The notes below the pieces were generated by a model, which was given only the letters and a program-made list of their open reading frames with translations, did not search any database and was not told where the DNA came from. From NCBI RefSeq assembly GCF_000308795.1, contig NZ_BAGK01000214.1, positions 1-64,000 of the forward strand: 64,000 nucleotides of DNA, given 5' to 3'. Shown here one piece after another: positions 62,555 to 64,000 of this stretch. Numbering within the stretch: the first letter of the stretch is position 1; every line of letters begins with the position of its first letter. The stretch is from Nocardia thailandica NBRC 100428. Lineage in GTDB: Bacteria; Actinomycetota; Actinomycetes; Mycobacteriales; Mycobacteriaceae. Made by a program: the position numbers and the translations under genes.

Positions 62555-63192
62555 GCTGCCACCCAGCTCTGCACGAGCCGAAGGGACGCGCCCAGTCGCT
62601 GATCAGTAGCGAGCTGCGCGAGCCTCGCCGGATCACTCCGACGGTAGAGCGTCTCGATCGCCGGGCGGACCTCTGCCTCCGCATTTCCCAGCTCCGGACG
62701 CCGGGCCAGATCGAGCACGGTCTGCTCCGGGGTCGTTACCAGCGCAGGACCCAGCGACGTTTCGACACGCTCGGCGTCGAGCGTGTCGGTATCGCGGCGA
62801 ACGAACCGGACTCGAGCCGAGCGATCGGTCAGTGCAATCGGCCGATGCTGGCGCGGAACGGCGACAATCGCGGTCGCCAGCGCACGCGGCACGGCTCCGA
62901 GGACTCGAGCCGCGCTGATTCCCATGACAATGGCGTGATCCGGCCCGTAAATCGATGCCGCGATACCTGCGGCGACGGCCTCCAGGGCAGGCAGCCAGGT
63001 CCGGCCGACCTGGTCCGGCGCGACGATCACGTAGTAGCCGTGAGCAACGCGATGCAGTACGCCCCGATCGACGAGCCGCGCGATCTCGGGACGCGGTTGC
63101 GCGTAAATGTCGGCCAAATCCTGCGGTCGAAGGGTTCGAAGTGGCGCTCGCCAGAGTTCGCCGGGCAGCACGGTGCTGCGATACTCCGCCAT
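62551..63192 (-). CDS. abiEi: AbiEi-type antitoxin and autorepressor
   Basis: A 213-residue protein. The N-terminal winged helix (LRPQDLADIYAQPRPEIARL, then VDRGVLHRVAHGYYVI, about residues 20-60) is the DNA-binding part. The rest matches the AbiEi C-terminal domain (YGPDHAIVMGISAARVLGAV; TTPEQTVLDLARRPEL). AbiEi proteins neutralise AbiEii and repress their own promoter by binding inverted repeats. ATG 63192 is chosen because AGGAGG lies ten bases upstream; GTG codons at 63198 and 63201 are alternatives. The inverted repeat at 63215-63255 is placed exactly where its operator should be. Confidence 0.88.
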   Translation of the reverse strand: MAEYRSTVLPGELWRAPLRTLRPQDLADIYAQPRPEIARLVDRGVLHRVAHGYYVIVAPDQVGRTWLPALEAVAAGIAASIYGPDHAIVMGISAARVLGAVPRALATAIVAVPRQHRPIALTDRSARVRFVRRDTDTLDAERVETSLGPALVTTPEQTVLDLARRPELGNAEAEVRPAIETLYRRSDPARLAQLATDQRLGASLRLVQSWVAA

Positions 63193-63214
63193 CAGCACCA
63201 CACCTCCTGGTGAG

Positions 63215-63255
63215 AGTATGCATTTAGTTGGCTGTTACCCAACTGAATGCATACT
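63215..63255 (-). promoter_or_regulatory. Inverted-repeat operator and promoter of the abiE pair
   Basis: Arms AGTATGCATTTAGTTGG (63215-63231) and CCAACTGAATGCATACT (63239-63255) are complementary at 16 of 17 positions, separated by seven bases. On the minus strand TTGGGT and CATACT, 16 bases apart, lie inside the arms and could be -35 and -10 boxes. It overlaps the stop codon of the small upstream gene. AbiEi repressors are known to bind such repeats. Confidence 0.7.
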
Positions 63256-63540
63256 ATCGGATGAGCGACAGCCGTCACCCATGCCACCAACTGGGGCTTG
63301 TCTCCTGCCCCACACCGGTGGGTGCGTTGGGGTCGGGGCCACCAGGTGCTCGCCGAGCCGGTGTGCGAATGCGTAGCGGCGTTCGCGCCACAGGCGGGCC
63401 GCGGCGGACGAGTCGGTGAGGGCGTGCAGGCCCGCCCGCCACTGCCGGAAGGCCAGGTCGGCGTCGTCCTCGGACACCACGTCACGATGTTCGTCCGGGG
63501 CGGAATCCGTTCGGGGTGAACGGCTTTCGGTCTCGGTCAC
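63235..63540 (-). CDS. Small hypothetical protein
   Basis: A 101-residue protein starting VTETES. Its GTG overlaps the TGA of the DinB-like gene (GTGA), implying coupled translation. The sequence is charged and has no membrane segment; the middle (DADLAFRQWRAGLHALTDSS, then RRYAFAHRLGEHLV) looks like a helical folded core. I do not recognise the family. The last 15 residues run into the abiE operator region, so the C-terminus may have been altered when the abiE pair arrived. Codon use is typical of the high-GC chromosome. Confidence 0.55.
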   Translation of the reverse strand: MTETESRSPRTDSAPDEHRDVVSEDDADLAFRQWRAGLHALTDSSAAARLWRERRYAFAHRLGEHLVAPTPTHPPVWGRRQAPVGGMGDGCRSSDSMHSVG

Positions 63541-64000
63541 ACGCCCGTCGTTCCGTCTATGCGCTCGCGGAGGAGGTCGGCGTGGCCGCAGTGGCGGGCG
63601 TATTCGGCGATCATGTGGGTGTAGATCCAGCGGAGGGTGACCTCGCCGTTCCGGAACGGGCTGGTGGCGTCGAGGGCTCGGGTGGCGCAGTTGCGGCGGG
63701 CGTGGGCGATCTCGTTCTGCCAGGTCGTGTGGGCCGATGCGTAGGTGGCGTCGGGGGTGAGGTCGAAGCCGCCGTCGTGGTCGGGGGTGCTGGTCGGCGA
63801 GGGGTGGATGGCGGGGGCGGGTTCGCCGGTGAGGACTCGGCGGAACCAGTTGCGTTCGACTTCGGCCATGTGCCGGAGCAGGCCGAGGAGGGTGAGGGAC
63901 GAGGGCGGGACGGCGGGGGTGCGCAGCTGGGTGTCGTCGAGGCCCTCGCATTTGCGGGCGAGGGTGGCGCGGTAGAAGTCGAGCCAGGACTCGAGGGTGG
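63537..64000 (-). CDS. DinB/DUF664-family protein (5' end outside the window)
   Basis: At least 153 residues are visible, open to the right edge. LESWLDFYRATLARKCEGL, then LTLLGLLRHMAEVERNWFRR, is the DUF664 (mini-circle) pattern with the metal-site histidine in RHMAEVE, and a later His in YTHMIAEYARHCGHADLLRE completes the usual three-His arrangement of the DinB-like four-helix bundle. The biochemical role of such proteins is mostly unknown; some are thiol-dependent transferases. It is translationally coupled to the small gene downstream. Confidence 0.85.
   Translation of the reverse strand, partial: TLESWLDFYRATLARKCEGLDDTQLRTPAVPPSSLTLLGLLRHMAEVERNWFRRVLTGEPAPAIHPSPTSTPDHDGGFDLTPDATYASAHTTWQNEIAHARRNCATRALDATSPFRNGEVTLRWIYTHMIAEYARHCGHADLLRERIDGTTGV

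Overview
The window is about 70% GC. It carries adenylation-first non-ribosomal peptide synthetases (NRPSs), FadD-type and acyl-CoA dehydrogenase genes, an actinobacterial M23 peptidase and an SCO5389-type small protein. This points to a mycolic-acid actinomycete of the Nocardiaceae, most likely Nocardia. The genus is inferred from gene content, since no phylogenetic marker is present.

Region 1 (1-43.65 kb) is four head-to-tail NRPS genes, all on the minus strand and transcribed right to left. NRPS-4 (34284-43649) and NRPS-3 (21918-34118) form one complete assembly line of six modules ending in a thioesterase. NRPS-2 (14311-21696) and NRPS-1 (from 14245, running off the left edge) form a second line with at least seven modules. 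The two lines are paralogous: adenylation-domain specificity residues match at positions 1, 3 and 4 and are near-identical at 2 and 5, and position 2 has the threonine code in both. Each line is divided between proteins at a condensation/adenylation boundary. The upstream protein ends in a broken adenylation domain and the downstream protein starts with an intact one. NRPS-4 also has an inserted epimerisation-condensation pair and a leftover half condensation domain. NRPS-1 has an epimerisation domain that has lost its catalytic histidines. No MbtH-like gene, transporter, regulator or tailoring enzyme lies among these genes.

Region 2 (43.8-51.4 kb) looks like ordinary chromosome: an M23 peptidase, a nitronate monooxygenase, an SCO5389-type protein, a 390-bp intergenic inverted-repeat structure, a fatty-acid CoA ligase with a TetR regulator, a divergent acyl-CoA dehydrogenase, a small membrane protein and tRNA-Arg(CCT).

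Region 3 (51.4-63.3 kb) is an accessory island next to the tRNA. A large serine recombinase reads antisense through the tRNA. Its translationally coupled upstream gene, lower in GC at its 3' end, is split by an 863-bp IS5-like element; removing the element restores one reading frame. After a non-coding stretch come a PucR-type regulator, an acyl-CoA ligase and a monoacylglycerol-lipase-like hydrolase, then a divergent MarR regulator and MFS exporter. This cargo is flanked by imperfect direct repeats related to a sequence beside the tRNA. An AbiE type IV toxin-antitoxin pair with an inverted-repeat operator follows. The right edge has a small unknown gene and a partial DinB/DUF664 gene.
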